Of a DNA stretch of 64,000 bases, positions 17,696 to 26,228 are shown piece by piece. The stretch covers positions 1 through 64,000 of the forward strand of contig CAZWOA010000003.1 of the NCBI GenBank assembly GCA_964635545.1, read 5' to 3'. Source of the stretch: JAGPIS01 sp964635545. GTDB lineage: Bacteria > Bacteroidota > Bacteroidia > Bacteroidales > Marinilabiliaceae. A program made the translations under genes and the position numbers. Every line of letters starts with the position of its first letter. The first letter of the stretch is position 1. The notes beneath the pieces were generated by a model. That model had not been told where the DNA came from, did not search any database, and saw nothing but the letters and a program-made list of their open reading frames with translations.

Positions 17696-19807
17696 TTATT
17701 TCAATCCTCTATTACGAAGCAGTGCGTCAATTGAAGGCTCCTGACCGCGGAACTTCACATATTGCACCATTCCTTCATCCTCACCATTATCGGCAAGGCA
17801 ATGCTCACGGAATTTGGCTGCCAGCTCCTGATTAAATATATCTCCTGTTTCAACAAAAGCATCAAAAGCATCAGAATCAAGCACTTCTGCCCAAATATAC
17901 ACATAATAACCGGCTGAATATCCGCCGTTAAATATGTGCGAGAAATAGGTAGAACGGTATCGGGGAATAATTTCAGAAATTAATCCCAACTCATCCATTG
18001 CATTCTGTTCAAACTCATTGGCATCAGCAATTTTATCGCCACCTGCTATAGTGTGCCATTTCATATCTAGCAGTGCTGCCGCCAAATATTCTGTAGTTAC
18101 GAATCCTTGGTTGAAAGTACTGCTCTTCTGAAGTTTTGCTATAAGCTCATCAGGAATAACCTCATTGGTTTCATAATGACGGGCATATTGCTTTAACACT
18201 TCAGGCTCGGCAGCCCAATGCTCGTTAATTTGCGAAGGGAGCTCAACAAAATCGCGAGCCACAACACCTGCCGTGCGCTTATACTCACCGCGGGTAAACA
18301 GACCGTGCAATCCGTGACCAAACTCATGGAACATGGTTGTTACTTCATCCCAAGTAAGAAGTGCAGGTTTATCACCAGTGGGAGGGGTAAAATTACATAC
18401 TATAGACACAAGTGGGTTGGTACGTTTACCATTGGCATCACTGGCACGGCGGAATGAGGTACACCACGCTCCTACCCTTTTGCCCGCTCTTGGGTGCCAG
18501 TCGAAATATACAAGGCCTGCCGGAGTTCCATCGGCTTCTTTCACCTCATACACCTCGTTAAGCGGGTTGTATAGCGGCAAATCGGTACGTCTTTCTAGAG
18601 TTATGCCATATAGCTTATTGGCTGCCCAGAACATGCCATCGCGCACATTATCGAGTTTGAAATATGGTTTCAGCTCATTTTCATCCAGATTATATTTTTC
18701 TTTTCTGAGTTTCTCGGCCCAGTACCACCAGTCCCACGACTCCAGTTTGTATCTGGCACCGTTGCGTGCGGCAAGGCGTTGCATCTCGGCAAGCTCTTTC
18801 TTGGCCACATTTAGGGCCGGAGTCCAGAGTTGGTGCAGGAATTCATTCACCTTTTCGGGTGTTTGAGCCATATTAACCTCTATCACATATTCAGCAAAGT
18901 TCTTATAACCAAGAAGTTTAGCCTTATTGGCACGCAACTCAGCCATGCGGGCAATAATCACTTTATTATCGCTATCGTTATTATTGTCGCCACGCAGGTA
19001 ATATCCTTTATATAGCTTTTCGCGCAAGTCACGATTTTCAGCATATTGTAGGAAAGGTATCCAGCTTGGTTTATCGAGTGTAAACACCCAATTTCCGGCT
19101 TTACCTTTATTTTTGGCAGTTTCGGCAGCAGCAGATATCACACCTTCGGGAAGTCCGGCAAGGTCATCCTCATTATCAACCACAAGCATGAAATTGGTAT
19201 TGGTTTCGGCAAGTAGATTATCGGCAAACTGAAGGCTAAGCATTGAAAGTTCCTCATTGAGTTTACGTAATTCTGCTTGTTGAGCATCATTAAGGCGGGC
19301 ACCATTACGCACAAAATCGGAGTAATATTTCTCTACAACACGTTTTTGAGAATGGTTAAGCCCAAGATTTTCACGCGCCTCATATATTTTTGAAATACGC
19401 TCAAACAGGGCTTGATTCATCATCAAGTCATCGTTGTGCTTGGTCATTTCCGGAGAGATTTCCTTGGCAATTGCCTTCAAAGAGTCATTATCATCGGTAC
19501 CTCTAAGACCATAGAACACCATCGATACCTTGGATAGCATCTCGCCCGATTGGTCGTATGCCACAATGGTATTGTCAAAAGTAGGCTCAGCCCTATTGGT
19601 TGCTATAAGCATAACAGCCTCTTGTTGCTGCCTCATTCCTTCTCTAAGAGCAGGAATAAAATGATTTGCGTTGATTTTCTCAAATGGTGGCACTTCAAAC
19701 TCAGTACCATAACTTCGCTCAAAAAATGGATTATCGGACTTGCCGGGTTTCTGGCATGACGATAATACAATTGCTGAAGCGGCAATGATTGTCATTAATT
19801 TATTCAT
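17696..19807 (-). CDS. M3-family metallopeptidase lipoprotein, peptidyl-dipeptidase Dcp type
   Basis: 703 residues from the start MNKLMTIIAASAIVLSSC, which gives a clean lipoprotein signal with cysteine after LSS. An upstream in-frame ATG at 19837 would spoil the signal peptide. The zinc site HEFGHGLHG with a downstream glutamate (in the DFVELPSQINEHW segment) marks the thimet/Dcp family M3. Such enzymes remove dipeptides from the C-terminus of short peptides; the lipid anchor suggests action in the periplasm or at the cell surface. It lies downstream of the agmatine pathway genes on the same strand with an 84-base gap, but a functional link is not evident. Confidence 0.92.
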   Translation of the reverse strand: MNKLMTIIAASAIVLSSCQKPGKSDNPFFERSYGTEFEVPPFEKINANHFIPALREGMRQQQEAVMLIATNRAEPTFDNTIVAYDQSGEMLSKVSMVFYGLRGTDDNDSLKAIAKEISPEMTKHNDDLMMNQALFERISKIYEARENLGLNHSQKRVVEKYYSDFVRNGARLNDAQQAELRKLNEELSMLSLQFADNLLAETNTNFMLVVDNEDDLAGLPEGVISAAAETAKNKGKAGNWVFTLDKPSWIPFLQYAENRDLREKLYKGYYLRGDNNNDSDNKVIIARMAELRANKAKLLGYKNFAEYVIEVNMAQTPEKVNEFLHQLWTPALNVAKKELAEMQRLAARNGARYKLESWDWWYWAEKLRKEKYNLDENELKPYFKLDNVRDGMFWAANKLYGITLERRTDLPLYNPLNEVYEVKEADGTPAGLVYFDWHPRAGKRVGAWCTSFRRASDANGKRTNPLVSIVCNFTPPTGDKPALLTWDEVTTMFHEFGHGLHGLFTRGEYKRTAGVVARDFVELPSQINEHWAAEPEVLKQYARHYETNEVIPDELIAKLQKSSTFNQGFVTTEYLAAALLDMKWHTIAGGDKIADANEFEQNAMDELGLISEIIPRYRSTYFSHIFNGGYSAGYYVYIWAEVLDSDAFDAFVETGDIFNQELAAKFREHCLADNGEDEGMVQYVKFRGQEPSIDALLRNRGLK

Positions 19808-19891
19808 TTGTTGTATGATTAATTGAAATTTATGCATGTAAAATATTGGTTTATAATCTATATACCAATGATTAAGGTCATTATGCAGCTT

Positions 19892-20785
19892 TTATTTTAA
19901 AAATCTCTTATTTATAAGTCCATATTCATCAATTCTCCTATCACGGAAGAAAGGCCAAATGCGACGCACCTGCTCCGAGCGGGTCATATCAATCTCTACC
20001 ACGCAATTCTCTTCGCTATCATTAGAAGCTTGATAAAGCAACTCACCCTGTGGGCCTGCCACAAAACTGTTGCCCCAGAAACTAATACCGTTTGTTTGTG
20101 CTGACGGATCGGGCTCATGCCCTACCCTATTAACACTCACCACATGAAGACCGTTGGCCACCGCATGCCCGCGTTGCGATATCACCCAGGCATCAAGCTG
20201 GCGCTGCTTCTCAGTATCGCTATCAGTTGACTCCCAGCCTATTGCCGTTGGATATATCAATATTTCGGCACCGCGCATAGCCATTAGCCTGGCTGCTTCG
20301 GGGTACCACTGATCCCAGCATATAAGCACACCAAGAGTGCCGAGCGATGTCTCAATGGGTTCAAAACCAAGGTCGCCAGGCGTGAAGTAGAACTTCTCAT
20401 AATATGCGGGATCGTCGGGAATATGCATTTTGCGGTACATTCCGGCAGTGGAGCCATCGGTATCGAACACTACAGATGTGTTGTGGTAAAGCCCTGGCGC
20501 ACGCTTCTCAAAGAGCGATGTAACCAACACTATCTTAAGTTCGCCGGCTAATTTGCCATAAAACTCTGTTGATGGTCCCGGTATAGTTTCAGCCAAATCG
20601 AAACATTCGGTATCCTCAGTTTGGCAGAAATAGAGAGTATTATGAATCTCTTGAAGCACAACAATATTGGCTCCTTTGGCGGCACAATCTCTAATATTGG
20701 AGGCTATTTTTGCCAGGTTAATTTGCAAATTGGTGTCAACAGTTTGCTGCACCATTCCTATTTTAAGTTTTCTATTCATACTCAT
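19892..20785 (-). CDS. aguB: N-carbamoylputrescine amidase
   Basis: 297 residues of the nitrilase superfamily with the Glu-Lys-Cys triad: Glu46 in VLQEIHN, Lys119 in YRKMHIPDDP and Cys156 in LICWDQWYPE. The WYPE and HIPDDP contexts match N-carbamoylputrescine amidase, which releases CO2 and ammonia to give putrescine. The start overlaps the end of the agmatine deiminase gene by four bases (ATGA), so the two are translationally coupled and catalyse successive steps. Cytoplasmic enzyme. The only realistic alternative is another nitrilase-family amidase, and the neighbour argues against that. Confidence 0.94.
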   Translation of the reverse strand: MSMNRKLKIGMVQQTVDTNLQINLAKIASNIRDCAAKGANIVVLQEIHNTLYFCQTEDTECFDLAETIPGPSTEFYGKLAGELKIVLVTSLFEKRAPGLYHNTSVVFDTDGSTAGMYRKMHIPDDPAYYEKFYFTPGDLGFEPIETSLGTLGVLICWDQWYPEAARLMAMRGAEILIYPTAIGWESTDSDTEKQRQLDAWVISQRGHAVANGLHVVSVNRVGHEPDPSAQTNGISFWGNSFVAGPQGELLYQASNDSEENCVVEIDMTRSEQVRRIWPFFRDRRIDEYGLINKRFLK

Positions 20786-21813
20786 TTTTTTAGTACGTTA
20801 ACAGGAAATTGCATAGTAACACAATGAAGCGAACCATGCTGTTTTATTAAAGGCAAACAGTTGATGCCCACAACTTCCATATCGGGAAACTCGCGATAAA
20901 ACACCTCCAGAGCTGCCACATCAGTCTCCTGACCGTAGGTGGGCACAAGGATTGCATCGTTTACAAACAGAAAATTGGCATAAGTACCCGGAAGACGTTC
21001 ACCATCATTATAAACAGGGGAACACATGGGCAGTGCCACAAGTTTATAAGGCTGATTATCAGCAGAAGTGAAAGTTTCAAGCTGTTTCTCCATCCCTTTT
21101 AGAGCCTGATAATGCTCATCATTCACATCATCGCATTTCACATATAGAATACGATTATCAGGCGCAAGTCTAGCCAGTGTATCTATGTGGCTATCAGTAT
21201 CATCGCCACTTAGATAACCATGATCGAGCCACAGCACTTTAGATGCACCAAATATATTTTTCAGTTCACTGTCAATTCTGGTTTTATCCCACTCACCATT
21301 ACGGTTGGGCGAGAGCAGACATTCAGAAGTTGTGAGGATAGTGCCATTACCATCCGACTCGATACTTCCACCCTCAAGCACCATGTTTAGGTGGTTTTCG
21401 TATTTTGCATCATCAGAAAAAATACCCGAATTGAATAGAGTTCTATTTATAAGGTTATCATAATTGGAGGCAAATTTCAATCCCCAACCATTGAATTTAA
21501 AATCGAGCAACAGAGGCCTACCCTCCTCATACACAGTGATAAATCCATGATCGCGTGCCCAGGTATCGTTAATCTTTGCCTCTATAATAGTGGTATTTTG
21601 GAGCACATCATTTCCAAGCAAACTACGCACCTCGTCAGGATTTGCAGCCACGATAAGCAGTTTTTCACGTTTTGCAATTTCTGATGCCAATGTTACGTAA
21701 CAAAGAGTAACTTCATCCATAATATCGGCCCAATCGGTTGATGAGTGGGGCCATGTAAGCTGAACCATATCTTGTGGATGCCACTCAGAGGGCAAAAATC
21801 TTTTCAAAGTCAT
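20782..21813 (-). CDS. aguA: Agmatine deiminase
   Basis: 343 residues of the peptidyl-arginine-deiminase-like family. Landmarks are the start FLPSEWHPQDMVQLTWPH, the LEGGSIESDGNGT block, WLDHGYLSGDDTDSHIDTLAR and the catalytic cysteine in GSLHCVTMQFP (Cys331). The enzyme converts agmatine to N-carbamoylputrescine and ammonia. With the overlapping aguB it makes the two-step agmatine-to-putrescine route. An arginine decarboxylase to supply agmatine is not in the window. It lies after the dnaA terminator, so it probably has its own promoter, which I did not identify. Confidence 0.94.
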   Translation of the reverse strand: MTLKRFLPSEWHPQDMVQLTWPHSSTDWADIMDEVTLCYVTLASEIAKREKLLIVAANPDEVRSLLGNDVLQNTTIIEAKINDTWARDHGFITVYEEGRPLLLDFKFNGWGLKFASNYDNLINRTLFNSGIFSDDAKYENHLNMVLEGGSIESDGNGTILTTSECLLSPNRNGEWDKTRIDSELKNIFGASKVLWLDHGYLSGDDTDSHIDTLARLAPDNRILYVKCDDVNDEHYQALKGMEKQLETFTSADNQPYKLVALPMCSPVYNDGERLPGTYANFLFVNDAILVPTYGQETDVAALEVFYREFPDMEVVGINCLPLIKQHGSLHCVTMQFPVNVLKK

Positions 21814-21853
21814 TTTTATCGATTAAAGGACAATTATAGTGCAAAAAAACAAA

Positions 21854-21889
21854 AAAAGAGCCGAATGTGCTATACTATCCGGCTCTTTT
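21854..21889 (-). terminator. Rho-independent terminator of dnaA
   Basis: Perfect ten-pair stem AAAAGAGCCG / CGGCTCTTTT with a 16-base loop. On the minus strand it is followed by a long T run. It lies 22 bases beyond the dnaA stop. Confidence 0.85.
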
Positions 21890-21910
21890 GCTATATGTTA
21901 CATTCAATAA

Positions 21911-23341
21911 TCAGTTTTTGAGCTGTGATTCTATGGTTTGCAACTGATTTTTAAAATCTCTATCAGTCTCTATAAGATTATTCACAGTTTTAAATGCGTG
22001 CAAAACGGTGGAGTGGTCTCTTTTACCAATTTTGGCACCAATGGCTGACAGACTTGAATTGGTAAGCGACTTACTGAAATACATGGCTATCTGCCTAGCC
22101 TGAACAATTTCGCGTTTACGGGTATTAGTTTGAAGAATATCCACATCAACCCCAAAATGGTTACACACCGTCTCCATAATATAATCGACAGATAGTTCGC
22201 GATGCACCTTTTTCACCAGTTTATCGATAACTTCCTTTGCTGTTTCTACTGTTATATCAGTTTTATTAAGGGTGGAAAGGGCAAGAAGAGAGATTAATGC
22301 GCCTTCAAGTTCCCGTATGTTATTCATCACATTATTAGCGATATAATAGACCACATCATCGGGTAAGTCGATACCGTCGTTAATAATTTTTGATTTCAGA
22401 ATTGATACTCTTGTTTCAAAGTCGGGCACTTGCAAATCGGCAGATAGCCCCCATTTGAATCTCGACAATAGTCTATCTTCCATATCTTGCATCTCTACAG
22501 GGGCTTTATCGGCAGTAATGATAATCTGTTTGCCCGATTGCTGAAGATGGTTGAAAATATGGAAAAACATATTCTGAGTACCAGTTTTGCCCGAGAACTC
22601 CTGTATATCATCAATAATAAGCACATCTATCATCTGATAGAAGTTCAAAAAATTATTTGAACTATTAGTACGAATAGAGTCGGTATATTGAAGTTGGAAT
22701 TTATTGGCATTAATATATAGCACATTTTTTTCGGGCATGGTTTTCTTCACCTCATTACCTATACATTGCGACAGGTGAGTTTTACCCAGTCCGCTATTTC
22801 CATATAAAAACAGAGGGTTAAAGGCTGTTTTTCCAGGGTTTTTGGCCACTGCCAATGCAGCAGAGCGCGCCAGTTTATTACAATCGCCCTCAATAAAATT
22901 ATCAAAAGTATAATCACTATTGAGTTGCGGATCGATATTCATCTGTTGAATACCCGGAATCGTAAAAGGATTACGTATTGCAACCGGCTCATTTGCCTGC
23001 TGTTTTGCTCTACCGGCAGCCATATTATGGCCATTTCCACCCACTGTAGCACTGGCTGAAGTGGGCGGTATAGTACGAATTGCAGGCTTTTCGGTAGCTA
23101 CAATATATTTCAACTGTATGTTTGGTCCGGCCTGAGTTCGAAGTGATTGACTAATGACGTTAATGAAATTTTCTTCAAGGTGCTCATAGAAAAAGAAGCT
23201 AGGCACTTGAATTGTCAAGATATCATTTTCGAAACTGACCGGAACGATTGGTTCAAACCAGGTTTTAAAACTAGCGCCAGGGATAGAGTCACCTATCATC
23301 GTAAGACACCCATTCCAAATAGATTCACAATCAGGTTTCAT
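21911..23341 (-). CDS. dnaA: Chromosomal replication initiator protein DnaA
   Basis: 476 residues. Domain I (1-75) has the ASFKTWFEPI motif. A low-complexity linker follows. Domain III carries Walker A GNSGLGKTH (181-189) and Walker B LIIDDIQ (241-247). Domain IV ends with the DNA-binding signature KRDHSTVLHA (DHST at 442-445). DnaA binds origin boxes and melts the replication origin. No convincing DnaA-box cluster is present beside the gene, so the origin may lie elsewhere, as is often the case in this phylum. A -7-like box TAATTTTG lies at 23409-23402 without a matching -33 box. Confidence 0.97.
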   Translation of the reverse strand: MKPDCESIWNGCLTMIGDSIPGASFKTWFEPIVPVSFENDILTIQVPSFFFYEHLEENFINVISQSLRTQAGPNIQLKYIVATEKPAIRTIPPTSASATVGGNGHNMAAGRAKQQANEPVAIRNPFTIPGIQQMNIDPQLNSDYTFDNFIEGDCNKLARSAALAVAKNPGKTAFNPLFLYGNSGLGKTHLSQCIGNEVKKTMPEKNVLYINANKFQLQYTDSIRTNSSNNFLNFYQMIDVLIIDDIQEFSGKTGTQNMFFHIFNHLQQSGKQIIITADKAPVEMQDMEDRLLSRFKWGLSADLQVPDFETRVSILKSKIINDGIDLPDDVVYYIANNVMNNIRELEGALISLLALSTLNKTDITVETAKEVIDKLVKKVHRELSVDYIMETVCNHFGVDVDILQTNTRKREIVQARQIAMYFSKSLTNSSLSAIGAKIGKRDHSTVLHAFKTVNNLIETDRDFKNQLQTIESQLKN

Positions 23342-23647
23342 TTCAAAAAAAATTCTATAATTATGTTATATTAAGTGTATTCTTTGGGAATTCAAAAATT
23401 GCAAAATTAAAGCGAAAAAACAAACCCTTTTGATATTGTTTTTATCAATATATGTTTAAGCCCTAATCTTCAACACCTTAAAATGACTCGATGTAAAACA
23501 CTGATAATCAGAGAAAAACACGACTCATCCCACTTTAAATAGTCTCCATAACAGTTTGGTTCTAAAGACCTTTCAAAAAAAACACAAACTTTTGAAAAAA
23601 ATCGCAGAATAGAACTAATCTAAATAAGAGAGGTGAACAATATGTAA
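23342..23647. other. Intergenic region upstream of dnaA
   Basis: 306 AT-rich bases. It holds a possible -7 box for dnaA (23402-23409, minus) and a short perfect palindrome CTGATAATCAG at 23501-23511. No TTATCCACA-type DnaA boxes, iterons or ORFs are seen, so it does not look like oriC. Confidence 0.4.
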
Positions 23648-24895
23648 TCACTTATTAATTTTTTTTAGAGCCTTTTTAAGGTCCACAACCTTATGATTTT
23701 CAATCGCTATAATCTCTGCTAAGGGATAAAATTGTTTTATTTGCTCCTTAATTTTATAAACGTCGGCATAACTCATCGACTCACCTGTAATGTGAAGATA
23801 ATTTTTACCATCATAAAATTCAGTAACATAATATTTATCGGCAATAGCTGATTTATCAAAGTTACCCGGCGTATTATTTGTTGCCACTTTAACCCAAAAT
23901 CTTATGGTTTCGTGGGTTAGTGAGGCATCGTAATAGTTCTTTTTACCAAAATCGAACGCCGAGAAGCTCACATATCTTTTTGGATTATATCTGATATCCA
24001 CCAGCAAACGGTTAAGATTGGCTGAGGCCTCGGATAGGGATTTATACATCGCTTTATCGTTGATTAGCATTCCCAGCGAGCCATCAGCATCATTTATGCT
24101 TCTCATCATAGTGTCGGCCTGTTGAATGGTTGTTTTCAATGAAGCCAGTGCTTCTCCCACACCTGCATTTTTCATTTCGGAGGTAATAATTGCCATCGAG
24201 CTCATGGTAGAGTCAAGGTTTTGTCCTTGGCGAGCAAGCATTTCAAGAATAGAATCGATGCGTTGCGTGGTTTGCTTAAAGGCACCATTTTCACCGGTAT
24301 AATTGCTTAAATTAGCTGTAAGAGCCTCCATATTTCTCATCGATTGCGAAAAAGCTGCTATAGCATTATTTAGGTTTTCCACATTATCTTCCCTAAATAG
24401 AACACCCACCTGGGCAAGTACTGTATCAAAACGACTTATAAGCTTCTCAGTCTTATCCTTCAGCGGCAGTACATTGGTGCTCAATTGGTCGGCCAAATCG
24501 GCCATTATTGATGTTGAAAGTGTATCATAAGGTTGCAAAAAGCTGCTACTGGAGCCTTTAATAAACTGCACACCTTTACTTCCCAGCAAGTCGAGACTAT
24601 AGATTTGAGCCACCGAGTTACTTGGCAGGCTCAGCTCTTTATTGAGTGCAAAAGTTACAATAAAACGGTCGCCTTCCCTCTGGTCGATATTAATATCGCG
24701 CACGGTTCCTATTTTAAAACCATGATAATAGATTGGACTGGCATCTGTAAGTCCGTCAACTTTAGAGAAAACACCATAATATATATTGCCTCTAAAGAAA
24801 ATATCTCTACCCTTTAGAAAGTTTAATCCCCAAATAAGCAGAATAAACGTAATCAACACGAATGCCCCTATCTTTACCTCTTTTTTTATCTTCAT
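23648..24895 (-). CDS. MlaD-type MCE-domain lipid transport protein with a SPOR-like C-terminus
   Basis: 415 residues. A single N-terminal membrane helix (about 9-27) precedes one MCE domain (about 38-116, with VDGLTDASPIYYHGFKIG and LLGSKGVQF). A helical, coiled-coil-prone region follows (about 135-290). MCE proteins form hexameric rings that carry lipids between the inner and outer membrane. The last 83 residues (about 333-415) align with the C-terminal SPOR-like module of the neighbouring amidase, including a shared DGK-Y...G-S-SY pattern. The gene follows the amidase gene by 19 bases on the same strand, so they are co-transcribed. The ABC-transporter partners (MlaE/MlaF type) are not in the window. 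Confidence 0.9.
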   Translation of the reverse strand: MKIKKEVKIGAFVLITFILLIWGLNFLKGRDIFFRGNIYYGVFSKVDGLTDASPIYYHGFKIGTVRDINIDQREGDRFIVTFALNKELSLPSNSVAQIYSLDLLGSKGVQFIKGSSSSFLQPYDTLSTSIMADLADQLSTNVLPLKDKTEKLISRFDTVLAQVGVLFREDNVENLNNAIAAFSQSMRNMEALTANLSNYTGENGAFKQTTQRIDSILEMLARQGQNLDSTMSSMAIITSEMKNAGVGEALASLKTTIQQADTMMRSINDADGSLGMLINDKAMYKSLSEASANLNRLLVDIRYNPKRYVSFSAFDFGKKNYYDASLTHETIRFWVKVATNNTPGNFDKSAIADKYYVTEFYDGKNYLHITGESMSYADVYKIKEQIKQFYPLAEIIAIENHKVVDLKKALKKINK

Positions 24896-24914
24896 GACCT
24901 AAATATTATATCAT

Positions 24915-26012
24915 TTATTTTGCCTCCAACTGGCGTGCCTGTTGAAGTGTAATTCGTTTATCGTTATGGAATATCACCACAAAGCAGTCGGCAATATCGG
25001 TTTTTATTTTTTTCTGAAGTTTCACAATCTCATCATATGATGTTGAACTGCCAACTGTATATTTATAAAGTTTGCCATCCATATAGTATGTGGCTTCAGG
25101 GTATTTTGCAAGCACTCCTTTCCCGGCCGCCAATTTTGTATTAGTTGATGCAATTTGTACTTTATACACCACGGCAGGTTTTACCTCTTTCCCAGGTGTA
25201 ACAGCAACCGGCTTACCGTTGTCATCTTTTTTAACGATGTTACTTTGAGCATCAAACAATACTTTATACTCGGCAAAAGCTTCGTAAAGTCCTTGTGCCA
25301 GTTTATTTTGTCCTGCTGATGATGCCAGAAACTTCTCCTCTTCGGCATTGGTTAGAAAGCCCAATTCAACTAGGATACTCGGTGCAGCCGTTTGGTGAAG
25401 TACAAGAAAACCGGCCTCTTTCACTCCTCGATTGTTACGATATGCCGTAGAATGAAACTTCTCCTGTATTTTTGATGCAATATCTATGCTTTGATCTCGA
25501 TGACGCCCTTGCAACATCTCGAATATAATATACGACTCAGCCGATTCGGGGTCAAACCCTTCATATTTGGCAGCATAATCATCCTCAAGAAGAATAACCG
25601 AGTTCTCTTTCTTTGCCACTTCTAAGTTATCCTGATTACGGTGAAGACCCAAAATAAACGTCTCGGCCCCATTAATGCGTGATGAACTTATGGAGTTGGC
25701 ATGAATTGATACAAAAAGATTGGCTTTATTCTTATTGGCAATGGCGGCTCGTTTATCCAACGGCACAAACACATCCGAGCTTCGCGTATAAACAACTTTT
25801 ACATCCGGCATATTCTCCTTTATAAGATTACCAAATTTAAGAGCTACGCTAAGAACCACATCCTTCTCCTTAACAATTTTACCCAATGCACCAGGGTCTT
25901 TACCTCCATGTCCGGCATCAATAACAATTGTTTTAAATTGAAGATCATCCTGTGCATGGCAAATGTTTGCCACCGTTAAAAACAAAATTATAGTTAAGAT
26001 ATATCTTATCAT
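24915..26012 (-). CDS. N-acetylmuramoyl-L-alanine amidase with a C-terminal SPOR-like domain
   Basis: 365 residues with a signal peptide (about 1-20). The Amidase_3 domain (about 27-230) shows the zinc ligands in DAGHGGKDPGALG, the SIHANS motif and the catalytic Glu in ILVELGFLTNAEEE. It cleaves the amide bond between MurNAc and the peptide stem, usually during cell separation. Residues about 282-365 form a SPOR-like fold (VYKVQIAST start), which in other proteins binds septal denuded glycan. It is divergent from the LptD-like gene and precedes the MCE gene by 19 bases. Confidence 0.93.
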   Translation of the reverse strand: MIRYILTIILFLTVANICHAQDDLQFKTIVIDAGHGGKDPGALGKIVKEKDVVLSVALKFGNLIKENMPDVKVVYTRSSDVFVPLDKRAAIANKNKANLFVSIHANSISSSRINGAETFILGLHRNQDNLEVAKKENSVILLEDDYAAKYEGFDPESAESYIIFEMLQGRHRDQSIDIASKIQEKFHSTAYRNNRGVKEAGFLVLHQTAAPSILVELGFLTNAEEEKFLASSAGQNKLAQGLYEAFAEYKVLFDAQSNIVKKDDNGKPVAVTPGKEVKPAVVYKVQIASTNTKLAAGKGVLAKYPEATYYMDGKLYKYTVGSSTSYDEIVKLQKKIKTDIADCFVVIFHNDKRITLQQARQLEAK

Positions 26013-26228
26013 CTCAATAATCGCTTATTTATTCCATAGATTTATAAAGAAAATCAAAATAGTTGTATTTTGCCGGTAAAAATAACAATTATATTTGAGC
26101 CGTTAATAGAGAGAAGTGGTCATATTTTAATCTATTATCCCACAAGTGTATATTTTTTACTTATTTTTGTCTGCATCTTTACACAAATAGAGTTGGAAAA
26201 AGAACATTATCACATATATAATATTTTT

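Noticed and set aside
23342..23647. oriC next to dnaA
   Set aside because: No TTATCCACA-like cluster, iterons or AT-rich 13-mers of the usual form; the only TTATTCACA is within the dnaA coding region near 21973.
26070..26228. N-terminal extension of the LptD-like protein
   Set aside because: The frame is open but starts with TTG, has no signal peptide and precedes a perfect signal sequence at 26229.
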